From JAJRVM01 sp963700515 (GTDB lineage: Bacteria; Planctomycetota; Planctomycetia; Pirellulales; Pirellulaceae): a stretch of DNA of 64,000 nucleotides. The notes beneath the pieces are model-generated. The model saw nothing but the letters and a program-made list of their open reading frames with translations. It searched no databases and was not told the DNA's origin. The stretch spans positions 124,001 through 188,000 of the forward strand of contig CAVOXY010000021.1 of NCBI GenBank assembly GCA_963700515.1. Reading direction: 5' to 3'. The position numbers and the translations under genes were made by a program. This document shows positions 28,285-38,067 of the stretch, piece after piece (positions within the stretch are counted from its first letter, which is position 1; each line of letters opens with the position of its first letter).

Positions 28285-29307
28285 TTAAGCGACGTCCCCG
28301 AAATGCGGGCCCCACTGGCGAGCGAGCCGGCGGCCCAATTGAACCAGTTCTTGCTGCTCTTCGTCGCTCAATTCCTTGAAACGTTTCACCAATTCGACGT
28401 TCTGACGCAGCTGATCCACGTTGTGGACTCCCAGGTTGGCCGTGGCAACTCCCGGTGTACCGAGCGCATAGCAGACAGCCTTCTGGAGATGCTCGATGTC
28501 CATTTCCGGCCGAGCGTCCGGGTTCTCGTAGGACCCGTCACTCTTGCGTGCGCCGCCGAACACCTTCATGGCCACGACGCCCACATTATGCTTGCGCGCC
28601 ACCGGCAGCACCTTCTCTTCAAAATTGTAGGTGTAGCGGTCCACAAAGTTGACGAGTGTCAGCAGGACATCCACCTGGTCCGTCTCGAGCAGGGGGACGA
28701 ACTTGTGGGGCCGATTGTGTCCCGAGATGCCGAGGAACCGGAATTTGCCGGCCTGTTTCTGCTTCACAAGCCAGTCAAAAACCCCTCCCGGTTGCATCGC
28801 TTGCTCGACGTCATGGTCCCCGGCACTGTGATAGTAAACGAGGTCGAACCAATCCGTTTTCAGCAACTCAAACGATTTGTCGAGCGACTTCTGCGCTTCA
28901 TCGATATTGTCGGCCAGGACCTTCGTCGACAGAAAGATCTCTTTGCGGCGCGAGCCCAGCGTCAAACCGATACCTTCTTCCGATTGGATATACGCCGGAG
29001 CGGTGTCGATGGCTGTGATACCCAGGTCGATAGCAACGTCGACGATCTTGGCGATCTCCGTCGGTGAGATCTTGGGGCACAACCCGCAGGGCGCTGTTCC
29101 CAGCGTCATGGTCGTCACCGACTCTTTGGTTCGACCCAGCACACGGCGCGGTAGCGGTTCCGCCGCGGCCGTTGACGGAGCAGAGGCGGTCTCATCCGCT
29201 ACGGCTCGGCCTACCCGGCCGCCCGCGATCAGCATGCCACCCGCCAGCAGTCCGCTTTGATGTACAAATGTTCGTCGAGTAACGCTGGTTCGATCTTGCC
29301 CGGTCAT
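28285..29307 (-). CDS. Tat-exported aldo/keto reductase with complete catalytic tetrad
   Basis: The ATG at 29307 is preceded by ggagg. A Tat leader (TRRTFVHQSGLLAGGMLIAGG) starts the 340-residue product. The barrel shows the aldo/keto reductase tetrad: Asp and Tyr in TAIDTAPAY, Lys in IFLSTKV, and His in DLVYYHS. GKFRFLGISGHNRP and VGVVAMKVFGGA follow in the usual order. The C-terminus (LAAAxx-like HNVDQLRQNVELVKRFKELSDEE) matches planctomycete AKRs. NAD(P)H-dependent reduction of a sugar aldehyde or ketone is expected, but the Tat leader raises the question of cofactor supply outside the cytoplasm. Its neighbour upstream is another Tat-exported oxidoreductase on the same strand. Confidence 0.88.
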   Translation of the reverse strand: MTGQDRTSVTRRTFVHQSGLLAGGMLIAGGRVGRAVADETASAPSTAAAEPLPRRVLGRTKESVTTMTLGTAPCGLCPKISPTEIAKIVDVAIDLGITAIDTAPAYIQSEEGIGLTLGSRRKEIFLSTKVLADNIDEAQKSLDKSFELLKTDWFDLVYYHSAGDHDVEQAMQPGGVFDWLVKQKQAGKFRFLGISGHNRPHKFVPLLETDQVDVLLTLVNFVDRYTYNFEEKVLPVARKHNVGVVAMKVFGGARKSDGSYENPDARPEMDIEHLQKAVCYALGTPGVATANLGVHNVDQLRQNVELVKRFKELSDEEQQELVQLGRRLARQWGPHFGDVA

Positions 29308-29628
29308 AGGAGAACCTCCACAACAGTCGCGTTGTTTGTGATCAACTGAGACACCAACCTGCACAGGGCCCTTCATCACAGGGCCCTTCATATTGTTGCG
29401 AAGCCGGCAGACGAGGGCAAGGAGTTTCGGGCGCCGAAGGCCCGCAAAATTGGCCGTAGGGCCTGACCAGGAGTGTGGTTTGAGGCAAGAACGGTTGGAA
29501 CGTGGGGATGTACCTGGAATGCCTTCTTCCAGCACGCAGCCCTGCGGGTCGAGCGCCGAGATAGCCGTTTGGGTGCGGCCAAAGGGAGTATCGGTCCACC
29601 GTTTTTCGCGGCCGTGATCCAACGCACA
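29308..29628. other. intergenic region with a 15-bp tandem duplication
   Basis: cacagggcccttcat is present twice in tandem (29362-29391). It contains the palindrome gggccc. The rest (29392-29628), between two minus-strand oxidoreductase genes, shows no supportable gene. Confidence 0.6.
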
Positions 29629-30930
29629 TCAACCCAGCGTCCAGGGGCTCCGCATCTGGCGCGACATCATACCACAGGCTTCCTCGTCGTCCGGAAAGTA
29701 CTCTTTCTCCGGGTCCCATTTTACTTTGCGGCCCAACTTGATGGAGATGTTGGCCAGGTGGCAGACGGTCGACACACGATGGCCAATGTCGACGGGGAAG
29801 TACGGATCGTGACGGCTCTTCACGCAGTCCAGGAAGTTGCGATGTTCGCCAGCCGGGTTCGTGAACAGCTTGATCTCGTCGGGGCCAATGACGGAATTCT
29901 TGATTTCGTCCGAACTGGCCTCCAGCCGGCCAATCCAGCCACGATTCCCCACCCAACCATCCGTCCCGATGAACTTGATGCTCGGGTCCCCCGGCGTGCA
30001 AGTCATCACGACACCATTGGCATACTGGAAGGTCACGTCGTAGTCCTTGACGGTGTTGTAGAGCCCGCCTTCCCAGAATGTGCCCGTCCCGGCAATCTCC
30101 ACCGGCCCGGAACGTTCCGTATCGTTGGCCCACTGAGCCGTATCGAAGAGATGTGTACCCCAGTCGCAGATAATGCCCCCCGAGTAGTCCCAGATCCAGC
30201 GGAAATTAAACCGCACGCCATCCGGTGTGTAGGGCGCCTCGGGGGCCGGCCCCAGCCACATGTCCCAATCCAGTTCGGGTGGAATCGGTTGCGGCGTCGC
30301 GTCGCCAGGCCGACCAGGTTGCTGGGGTAAAATGACTTCGATTCGCTGCAATTTGCCGATCCTCCCGTTCCGCACAAGCTCTGCCATCCGATGGTACACG
30401 GGCAGCGATCGGTCCTCGGTGCTCGTCTGAAATACCTTGTTATGCTCGCGTACGGTCTTGACCAGGATCTTGCCTTGTTCGATGGTCAGAGTTGGCTTTT
30501 CGCACTGTACGTCTTTTCCCGCCTTCATGGCCATGACGCTCATCAGCACATGCCAGTGGTCGGGTGTGGAGATCATTACCGTATCGATATCCTTGCGCTC
30601 CAGCACGTCACGAAAGTCCTTGGTCGTGGCGCAGTCCGTGTTGCTGTACGCTTCGTCGACCTTCTTCTTGGCTTCCTCCATGAGTGTGCTGTCGACGTCG
30701 CACACAACCAACACCTTGGCATCGGGCTGCTGCAAATAGGCCCGCAAATTCCAATGCGTTCCATGGCTTCCCGTGCCGATGAACCCCACGTTGACCTTCT
30801 CGCTCGGAGCCACCGCGCCATCAAGTCCCAGCACCGTGGACGGGACGAAGTACGGCACGGCAAGCAGTGCACCAGCAGTGCTCGTGCTCGTTTTCAAAAA
30901 CGACCGCCGATTCATTTTGTCTCTGGTCAT
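29629..30930 (-). CDS. Tat-exported Gfo/Idh/MocA-family oxidoreductase
   Basis: aagga precedes the ATG, and NRRSFLKTSTSTAGALLAVP is a Tat leader. 433 residues, normal for the exported planctomycete branch. The Rossmann part shows VNVGFIGTGSHGTHW (GxGxxG-like) and VLVVCDVD. DVQCEKPTL carries the EKP motif. The C-terminal domain includes DWGTHLFDTAQWA, the usual catalytic His region, and HRNFLDCVKSRHDPYFPVDIGHRV. Family members use tightly bound NAD(P), which is loaded before Tat export. The substrate is a sugar or derivative of unknown identity. Strong hairpin repeats lie directly upstream. Confidence 0.92.
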   Translation of the reverse strand: MTRDKMNRRSFLKTSTSTAGALLAVPYFVPSTVLGLDGAVAPSEKVNVGFIGTGSHGTHWNLRAYLQQPDAKVLVVCDVDSTLMEEAKKKVDEAYSNTDCATTKDFRDVLERKDIDTVMISTPDHWHVLMSVMAMKAGKDVQCEKPTLTIEQGKILVKTVREHNKVFQTSTEDRSLPVYHRMAELVRNGRIGKLQRIEVILPQQPGRPGDATPQPIPPELDWDMWLGPAPEAPYTPDGVRFNFRWIWDYSGGIICDWGTHLFDTAQWANDTERSGPVEIAGTGTFWEGGLYNTVKDYDVTFQYANGVVMTCTPGDPSIKFIGTDGWVGNRGWIGRLEASSDEIKNSVIGPDEIKLFTNPAGEHRNFLDCVKSRHDPYFPVDIGHRVSTVCHLANISIKLGRKVKWDPEKEYFPDDEEACGMMSRQMRSPWTLG

Positions 30931-30953
30931 GATGTGGTCCTTTATCGTGGTCT

Positions 30954-31226
30954 CGTAGCTGAAGCCGCCGAGGCTTCAGCAGCAGCGTCGCACGCCATGC
31001 CACTTCGGCCATCGTAGCTGAAGCCGCCGAGGCTTCAGCAGCAGCGTCGCACGGCATGCCACTTCAGCCATCGTAGCTGAAGCCGCCGAGGCTTCAGCAG
31101 CAGCGTCGCACGGCATACCACTTCGGCCATCGTAGCTGAAGCCGCCGAGGCTTCAGCAGCAGCGTCGCACGCCATGCCACTTCGGCCATCGTAGCTGAAG
31201 CCGCCGAGGCTTCAGCAGCAGCGTCC
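30954..31226. repeat. 59-bp tandem repeat with gctgaagcc/ggcttcagc hairpin, about 4.6 copies
   Basis: Units start at 30954, 31013, 31072, 31131 and 31190 (period 59). Each opens with cgtagctgaagcc-gccga-ggcttcagc, a 9-bp hairpin, followed by agcagcgtcgcacg and catgccacttcggccat. The fifth copy switches at 31215 to cagccacttcgtctgaaccc-tggc-gggttcag, a second hairpin with a different stem. The array starts 24 bases upstream of the ATG of the Gfo/Idh/MocA gene. Confidence 0.95.
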
Positions 31227-31338
31227 AGCCACTTCGTCTGAACCCTGGCGGGTTCAGCTACGGCGGATTCCACCATGATACCCGGGCGCAATGGTGGCGT
31301 CAGCCGCGCAAGTTCCGGAAACGATCCAGGGAGGTATC

Positions 31339-31461
31339 CGTAGCTGAAGCCGCCGAGGCTTCAGCAGCAGCGTCCAGCCACTTCGTCTGAACCCTGGCGG
31401 GTTCAGCTACGGCGGGTTCAGCTACGGCGGGTTCAGCTACGGCGGGTTCAGCTACGGCGTC
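31339..31461. repeat. second copy of the hairpin block, ending in four 15-bp tandem copies
   Basis: 31339-31405 repeats the block seen at 31190-31256 (gctgaagcc hairpin then ctgaaccc-tggc-gggttcag). From 31399 gggttcagctacggc is present four times with a 15-bp period. The DNA between the blocks (31257-31338) and after them up to the U32 gene shows no gene. Confidence 0.9.
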
Positions 31462-31564
31462 CAGCGCCATACACTTCGTCTGAACCCTGGCGGGCCGGGC
31501 GACGATCACGTAATGTGATGGCATGTGAACGGCAGACATCGAAGGCTCTGAGTCGGCATTATCT

Positions 31565-34105
31565 ATGGATCGAAGTCATACTTTCCGGGGACCTGCTCCG
31601 GAACTCCTGGCGCCAGCGGGCGATTGGGACTGTGTCCAGGCGGCCGTGGCCAACGGTGCGGACGCGGTCTATTTTGGCTTGGATACCGGCTTCAACGCTC
31701 GCGCTCGTGCCACCAATTTCTCGCTGGACGATCTGCCGGAACTGCTGGCGTTTCTGCACCGGCATCGGGTGGCGGGCTACGTCACCTTTAATATCCTGGC
31801 GTTCTCGAACGAGTTGGGGTCATTGGAGGTCACGATTCGGCGTATCGCGGAAGCGGGGGCGGATGCCGTTCTGGTGCAGGACTTGGGCTTGGTCCAGTTG
31901 ATTCGCCGCACGGCTCCTGAATTGTCGATTCACGCGTCGACACAGATGACGTTGACTTGTGCCGAATCGATCAACATTGTCGAGCGTTTGGGTGTTCAGC
32001 GGGTTGTGCTCAGCTCGGGAATTGTCGGTGGCGGAGATTGTCAAAATCCGCCAGCAGACCTCCATGCAGCTGGAAGTCTTTGTGCACGGCGCGCTCTGCG
32101 TGGCCTACAGCGGTCAATGTCTTACCAGCGAGTCACTGGGAGGACGCAGCGCCAATCGCGGCCAATGCGCTCAAGCCTGCCGGCTGCCCTACGAACTGAT
32201 CTGCGATGATGAAGATATCGATCTGGGAGACAAGAAGTACTTACTCAGTCCCCGCGATCTGGCGGCCTACGCGCTGGTCCCCGAGCTGATCGCGGCGGGA
32301 GCTGTGGCCTTGAAGATCGAAGGACGACTCAAGACCCCGGAGTACGTCGCGAATATCACCCGCCATTACCGACAGGCGATTGACAGTGCGCTGGCCGGAC
32401 GGCCGGTCGAGTTTGCGCCACGGCAGGTCGAGGAGATGGAGTTGTCTTTCTCGCGCGGATTTTCCGTGGGGTGGCTGCACGGCTGCGACCACAAGGCATT
32501 GGTTTCCGCCACGAGTTCCGCCAAACAGGGAATCCTGATCGGCCAGGTGCAGGACGTCCAGCAGGGTCGCGTATTCGTCAAGCTCTGTGAAGGTTTGAGT
32601 GGAGGTTTGAAGGCGGGTGACGGGATCGTGTTTGAGGGAGATCGGGCCGCTGGCCAAGAGCAAGGTGGTCGCATTTATGCCCTCCGTCAACGCGGCAGAC
32701 GCGTCACCGAGGAAGTCAACTCGGGTGTCGTGGAAGTGACTCTCCATCGAAATCCGCTCGATCTGCAGCGACTCTGGGCCGGGCAGAAGGTGTGGAAAAG
32801 TGATGACCCGGCACTCACGCGCCGATTGCGGAAGTCGTTTGTCGGCGAAATCACCGGCAGGGACATGCCGGTGGAGATCGTGGCAACCGCGCGCGTAGGG
32901 GAGCCGCTGCGGCTGGTGGTGCGGACGGAAGGGAATGTCGAGTTTCAATGCACGAGTGGCGAACCGTTGGCTGAGGCGATTAAGCATCCTTTGACCCGTG
33001 AGATTTTGCAGCAGCAACTGGGTCGACTGGGTGGCACCGGATTCGCGCTTGCCGCTCTTACCGCAACTGTTGAAGGTACTCCCATGGTACCTCTTAGCGT
33101 GCTGGGGAAGTTGCGGCGCAAGATGGTCGAACGGTTGCAGGCAGCTCGCGCCACGAGCTCCCCTCCCCTGCCAGTACTGGCCGATTCGCCAGTACTGCCA
33201 CAGATGCGCCAAGAAATCCAGCAGCCCGCCAACCCACCGGGCGAACCGCAGCTATCGGTGCTCTGTCGCTCGCTGGTACAACTGTGCGCGATGCTCGAAC
33301 ATGGCGTACCTGTCGTGTATGCTGATTTCCAGGACATTCGCGAATATCGCGAAGCGGTCGCTGCGGCCCGCACGCATCGATCACAGATTGGCTTGGCAAC
33401 TCCGCGGATCTTGAAACCGGGGGAGGCAGGCATGTTTCGCGCGCTGCGCGACACGAACCGGACGCCGTGTTAGTGCGCAATCTGGCGGGGCTCGAATTTT
33501 TCACACAGCTCGAAATACCGTGTATCGCCGACTACACGTTGAATGCGGCTAACGAATTGACGGTGGAGTACCTCCGCCGTTTGGGTGCCGTGCGCATTAC
33601 GGCTTCCTACGATTTGAATCGAGATCAGATGATTGAATTGGCTCGCCATGCGCGCGTCGACTTGCTCGAGATCGTGATTCACCAGCACATGCCCATGTTT
33701 CACATGGAACACTGCGTGTTCTGTGCCGTGCTGTCGCCCGGCACAAACAAGACGAATTGCGGTCGGCCTTGTGATGAGCACTTGGTTCGGTTGCGTGACC
33801 GGGTGGGGAGTGAACATCCCTTGAAGGCGGACGTGGGATGCCGTAACACGCTGTACAACGCCACGCCGCAGAGTGGCGCGGAAGTCGCGACGCCGCTGCT
33901 GCGATTGGGAGTGCGGAACTTTCGAGTGGAATTGCTGCAGGATGGTCCTCCGGTAGAGCTTCGTCGCTGTGTGGACCTCTATCGCGAACTGTTGGCCGGC
34001 CGCGTTTCAGGTAGCGAGGTGTGGCAGACACTCAAGGCCCACAACCGTACGGGGGTGACGCGAGGGACGCACGAGCATCGTCGCGATCCGCTGGCCATCC
34101 TCTGA
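31565..34105 (+). CDS. U32-family protein (RlhA/TrhP-like), long form; two apparent frameshifts
   Basis: The product of about 846 residues begins APELLAPAGDWDCVQAAVANGADAVYFG, the classic start of U32 proteins. The Cys-rich signature FVHGALCVAYSGQCL and RGQCAQACRLPY follows, and the frame later restarts at HEPDAVLVRNLAGLEF with a second Cys cluster (HCVFCAVLSPG, CGRPCDEH). Bacterial U32 proteins are mostly Fe-S enzymes that hydroxylate tRNA or 23S rRNA rather than peptidases; the length and two-part layout resemble RlhA with its DUF3656 region. An extra base near 32010 and a missing base near 33448 break the frame; the total length stays divisible by three. All family motifs survive across the breaks, which argues for sequencing indels. 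Confidence 0.85.
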
Positions 34106-34185
34106 AAAACGTTTCACGCTGCTGGGGCCACGAAGCGTTCTCATCCTCACGTAATCATACTTCGACATGTCGGCAGGCAGGCTTG

Positions 34186-34803
34186 ATGAATATCCCGTTG
34201 CGTGTTTTGGTCCTGGCCACGAGCAACCCGCACAAGTTCCGTGAACTGCAGGATCTGCTGGCATCATTGCCCGCGACTTTCCGCTCGCTGGCTGATTTCC
34301 CTCACGTGCAGGCGGTGGTCGAAGACGGCTCGACGCTTTGCGAAAACGCCCGCAAGAAGGCCGCTGGCTACGCTCGGCAAATCGGCCAATGGGTATTGGC
34401 TGACGACACCGGTTTGGAAGTGGACGCCCTGGCAGGCGCACCAGGTGTGCGTTCCTCACGCTATGCTGGAGAGCTGGCCACGATGAGCGATAACCGCGCG
34501 AGATTACTGGATGACTTGCGCGACGTGTCACCGCCACTGCGCACTGCGCGATTCATCTGTCATCTGGCCGTGGCCAATCCCGCCGGAGAGATCGTCGCCG
34601 AAGCGACCGGCCGCTGTTTGGGGGCTATTTTACAGCAGGAGACGGTTGGACCCTACGGATTCGGCTACGATGTACTCTTCAAAGTGGATGGGACCAATCA
34701 GACACTGGCTGATTTGTCGCCCGAGCAAACTGCTGCTGTGGGGCATCGCGGCTGCGCGGTGCGAGCGTTGATGGAACATTGGCCAAAGGGCATTGACCGG
34801 TAG
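34186..34803 (+). CDS. rdgB: non-canonical purine NTP pyrophosphatase, RdgB/HAM1 family
   Basis: 205 residues starting at the ATG at 34186, 80 bases after the U32 gene. It hydrolyses ITP/dITP/XTP to the monophosphate and pyrophosphate, cleaning the nucleotide pool in the cytoplasm. Motifs: VLATSNPHKFRELQ (the TxNxxK nucleotide-binding start), VLADDTGLEVDALAGAPGV with the conserved acidic pair, SSRYAGE, and GPYGFGYDVLF. Near the end the usual K-[x]n-SHR motif reads TAAVGHRGCAV: the His and Arg are kept, but the Lys and Ser of typical RdgB are replaced. The gene is otherwise complete. Confidence 0.9.
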   Translation: MNIPLRVLVLATSNPHKFRELQDLLASLPATFRSLADFPHVQAVVEDGSTLCENARKKAAGYARQIGQWVLADDTGLEVDALAGAPGVRSSRYAGELATMSDNRARLLDDLRDVSPPLRTARFICHLAVANPAGEIVAEATGRCLGAILQQETVGPYGFGYDVLFKVDGTNQTLADLSPEQTAAVGHRGCAVRALMEHWPKGIDR

Positions 34804-34899
34804 CGGATCTCTCGAACACAGAGATTTCAGAGGACAATGAAGGGGCGGACAATGGCCAAATAATCGGATGACACGAACGTTTCGGGCAGGATCTCTGTG

Positions 34900-36984
34900 T
34901 CATTTTCTTGTCGATTCGATCTGGACCTGCTTGACCGTCCACTCGACGGTTTTGCCGGGAGTGAACTCGACGCTCAGGCCATCGATCAGTTGCTGCCCGG
35001 TGAGAGAGGTCGACTGGCTGGCGGAACGGGTCACCTGGTAAGCAGCCTCTCGCTCGACCGTGAACCATTCGGGGAACTGATTGATGCGCGGGTAGTCCAG
35101 TGGCATGTGCATGACGGTTTCGTGTCGCGGTTGATCGAAGATAAGTCGACCTGTCCACGGCTGGTCGGCCACCAGCTGAATCGTCAAGACGCCGTCCTCT
35201 TGCACCGCTCCCAGTCGCAGGTCTGCTCGCCACGGTTGAGCGGTGACTCCCTGCTGTTTCCAGAGAGCGAACATGATGGCGGTACGAGCGAAATTGCCGT
35301 CGCCGTGCCAACCGCCGATAATTCCGTCCTCCTGCTGCATGGCTAACATGATTCGCATCTGGCTGTCGATCCACTCGGCGGCGATGTCCACCGGCTCACG
35401 ATTGTAGAGATTGATGGCGGACTCGATCGAATCAGCGTAACCGTCGTGGCTGCTTCCTTCCCAGGCGTAGCCGCGGTAGTGATTCAAGTTGCTCAGCGCA
35501 TGACGCACCGCATCACGATACTCGACCGTTCCGTCCACCATGTACAGAGTATAAACACCGTTGTAGTCGTATCCCCAGCAGTCGGAGAGCCCGCCTTGGA
35601 TGACCTCGCCGCTTTGCGGGTTGATGGTGTTGTATATCATCCCTCCTGCATCGGTGCCAAACTTGAGCATGCACTGGAGAATTTCGTGAAGCGGTTCTCG
35701 ATACTGTTGGGCCTTCTGTTTGTCCGCGTAGGAGCAAGCGAAATAGACTTCTGTCAGTCCGGAGATCAATTCGCAGCCGTGATCTCGCAACCGCAACGTA
35801 TCACTGTCGCGCGTCGGATGATGGTTGCCCAGCAAGTACCAGTCGGCAATCCGCTCGGCAAAGTCCAGGTATCGGCGCTGGCCGGTCATCCAGAAATAGC
35901 GCGCGGTCAGTTGCATCATCTCGCCGTTCACCTCCACATTGGTGGAGGGAATGTTGCCGGCCGGCGTTTCCACCGGCGCATGCTTCCAGATGTCGTCAAT
36001 GATACCCGACATACGCTCGGACCATGGCGAGACACCAAGCCATTCGGTGAGCGGCATCAGGCCGTCCTTAACATATTCCGAGTTGTCAAAGATGAGACGG
36101 TTGATGTCCACCGTGTCATATTCGAACGAGCGTGTCGAGAATTTATAGACGTCGCAGAGCCGATCGACACGACTGGTCAACCGCTGTTCGGTTCGCAGCA
36201 TCTCGAGCAGCGGGCCGTCGAACAACGTTCGATCCGTCAAAGCCGCGGTCAAGACCATAAAGGGGTAGTTGTCGGCGGCGTTGTTCCGGCCGTTCCAGCG
36301 ATCAATCCCGTTTGTCAGATTCTCGGGAATCAAACCCGACTGCGGGTCGACTTTGCTAAGCCATCCCTGCACGAACCGCAGGCTTTGGTGCAATGCTCGC
36401 CGTGCCTGCAAGCCATTGCGTTCCAGCGGCGGCCGGTCCGCATAGGACTCAACCGCCGGCCAGCCATCCTGCATCAACGGCAATTCGAACACGATGCCTT
36501 CGTTCCGTTCAGGCGTGGCGTATTGCGCTTCAACCGGAAATCGTTTTGCCACAAGCCGAAGAGCCGCGATGAAAGCGACTTTGCCGTCTGCCTTGCTCAA
36601 CGTGACTTCATACCGCTCACCCGCGATGTCCGGGGGCAGATTCACGCGCAGCCAGTGGAAACCGTCGTAGCCGCCTGCCGTGATCATCTGCCGCGTCCCG
36701 TTCACCGTGACGCTGGCGGTGCGCTCGTCATTCTTGGCTCCCCACAGCAGATCGAGTGCGTGCGTGTCGCTCGGTGCCACAGCGATCGAACATTTCAGGT
36801 TGCCATGGTTGAGGAAGTAGTAGGGCGTGTCGGCATAACGTTCGAGGTTCCTGGACAGTGTCGCCACCGTGGCGTAAGCCAGGCATGGCGGGGAATCGCT
36901 CTCCTGGGCGACGCCCATACGAGCGGAAAGCAGCACAGGCAGCAGTGCAGCTGCCATACGTCGAGCGATACGGTCAAAGGACAT
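34900..36984 (-). CDS. secreted (alpha/alpha)-barrel protein, glycosidase-like, unassigned family
   Basis: MAAALLPVLLSARMGVAQ near the N-terminus is a signal peptide; the ATG at 36984 gives 694 residues and Met10 is an alternative. Residues 30-150 are beta-rich. Residues about 190-560 show repeated helical elements with aromatic/acidic loops, such as NNAADNYPFMVLTAAL, VEVNGEMMQLTARYFWMTGQRRYLDFAERIADWYL, GGLSDCWGYDYNGVYTLYMV and SSHDGYADSIESAINLY, as in six-hairpin glycosidases and lyases. A beta domain ends the protein. No CAZy family can be named from inspection. A 15-bp tandem repeat lies 82 bases upstream of the start. Confidence 0.65.
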   Translation of the reverse strand: MSFDRIARRMAAALLPVLLSARMGVAQESDSPPCLAYATVATLSRNLERYADTPYYFLNHGNLKCSIAVAPSDTHALDLLWGAKNDERTASVTVNGTRQMITAGGYDGFHWLRVNLPPDIAGERYEVTLSKADGKVAFIAALRLVAKRFPVEAQYATPERNEGIVFELPLMQDGWPAVESYADRPPLERNGLQARRALHQSLRFVQGWLSKVDPQSGLIPENLTNGIDRWNGRNNAADNYPFMVLTAALTDRTLFDGPLLEMLRTEQRLTSRVDRLCDVYKFSTRSFEYDTVDINRLIFDNSEYVKDGLMPLTEWLGVSPWSERMSGIIDDIWKHAPVETPAGNIPSTNVEVNGEMMQLTARYFWMTGQRRYLDFAERIADWYLLGNHHPTRDSDTLRLRDHGCELISGLTEVYFACSYADKQKAQQYREPLHEILQCMLKFGTDAGGMIYNTINPQSGEVIQGGLSDCWGYDYNGVYTLYMVDGTVEYRDAVRHALSNLNHYRGYAWEGSSHDGYADSIESAINLYNREPVDIAAEWIDSQMRIMLAMQQEDGIIGGWHGDGNFARTAIMFALWKQQGVTAQPWRADLRLGAVQEDGVLTIQLVADQPWTGRLIFDQPRHETVMHMPLDYPRINQFPEWFTVEREAAYQVTRSASQSTSLTGQQLIDGLSVEFTPGKTVEWTVKQVQIESTRK

Positions 36985-37065
36985 GGGAGTTCTCGCGATT
37001 GGGTCCTGGGGCTGCCACCGGAGATCCTTGCCATTGCGCGATCGGTAGGCGCTCCGGAGCGGACA

Positions 37066-37140
37066 GTGTGAGCTGTAAAAGTGTGAGCTGTAAAAGTGTG
37101 AGCTGTAAAAGTGTGAGCTGTAAAAGTGTGAGCTGTAAAC
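37066..37140. repeat. 15-bp tandem repeat, 5 copies, in the leader of a secreted protein gene
   Basis: gtgtgagctgtaaaa is repeated five times with a single change at the end of the last copy. It is 82-156 bases upstream of the minus-strand start at 36984. The unit is not a hairpin by itself. Confidence 0.95.
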
Positions 37141-37793
37141 CGCGGACGTCGCAGGTCGAATTTGTTGTCGGTACTTCGCATCATTGTACCGGCCGCAAAG
37201 GAGTCGGTGTGGCTCAGCACTGGAGCCGGGGCCGGGGCAAAGTGGCGGCAGTGATCTGTGCCGTTCCGGCGAGAAATGACTCTTTTGGGGGCTTGATACT
37301 GCGCCGGTGTTGGGTGTTGTCTGGGCTGGTGACTTAGTTGTAGGACAAGGCTTTCAGCCTGTCACCCGGAAAGGTTACGTAAAGTCGGTGCTTGAAATTG
37401 GTCGATTGTGACAGTTTACAAGCCTGTCCTAAGTGCTGTTGGCCAACCAACCGAGCACACCGCCTGTTCCGGCGGCGGACCGACTGGCCAGCTACCGTCA
37501 CACCATGAAGCTTGAGTGATCCACTCTAAGTGATCCACTCTAGAGGAGGGGCCTTCTGCAGGATTCGGCGCGCGTGTATCTTTTCAACATCTACTTGGTT
37601 CGGCAGAGCCGTGGCGGCAACACGCCTGCACGGGGGCTTCTTCCGCAGGCTGTCTTGCTGGCCGTCTGTGGCGCCAGCAGACTGTGGCGGGTCGGACGCT
37701 TGCCTGCGGCAATGGTAGACTTGAAGTGTGAGAAGTCGTCGGCCAGACGAAGTGGACCAAATCTATTTTCTTTCACTGTGAAAGGACGTTCGA
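37141..37793. other. gene-free stretch with an inverted repeat
   Basis: taggacaaggct (37341-37352) and agcctgtccta (37421-37431) are complementary apart from one base, and the left arm is itself part of aggct-ttc-agcct. A 14-bp direct repeat (aagtgatccactct) occurs near 37514-37541. The short ORFs in both strands lack features of real proteins. The end of the stretch holds the ribosome binding site of the ferredoxin gene. Confidence 0.5.
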
Positions 37794-37979
37794 ATGCAAG
37801 TTAAGGTTGATGAGACTCTCTGCACGGGATGCGAGGTATGTGTGGACGCGTGCCCCGAGGTGTTCGAGATGGGAGACGACGTCGTGGTGGCGAAGTTGAA
37901 TCCTGTTCCCGAAGAGTTCGAGGAAGCTTGCCAGGAAGCCGCTGACGGCTGCCCCTGCGAAGCGATCATCATCGAATAG
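37794..37979 (+). CDS. small ferredoxin, single [4Fe-4S] type
   Basis: 61 residues, complete, with aagga 8 bases before the ATG. The N-terminal motif is C10-x2-C13-x2-C16-x3-C20-P, and the C-terminal part has C46 and C53-P-C55. In Desulfovibrio-type monocluster ferredoxins the cluster uses the first three Cys and a distant C-terminal Cys followed by or near Pro, with the other pair free or disulfide-linked; the layout here fits. Acidic residues dominate (overall negative), as expected for an electron carrier in the cytoplasm. It stands alone and is followed by a strong terminator, so it is a single-gene transcript. The partner enzyme is unknown. Confidence 0.9.
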   Translation: MQVKVDETLCTGCEVCVDACPEVFEMGDDVVVAKLNPVPEEFEEACQEAADGCPCEAIIIE

Positions 37980-38067
37980 TCTCCAGATTGTGCTCAGCCG
38001 CCGCGCATGATTGCTTGCCGTGGAAGGTTGATGCACAAACCATGATCGTGACGGATATCTATAACAG

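Noticed and set aside
35446..37071. 541-codon plus-strand open frame opposite the secreted barrel gene
   Set aside because: It mirrors the minus-strand gene 34900-36984, which has a signal peptide and protein-like composition; the plus-strand translation has no recognisable domain.
36795..37220. Minus-strand frame with a repeated FTAHT peptide
   Set aside because: The repeated peptide is only the translation of the 15-bp DNA repeat at 37066-37140.
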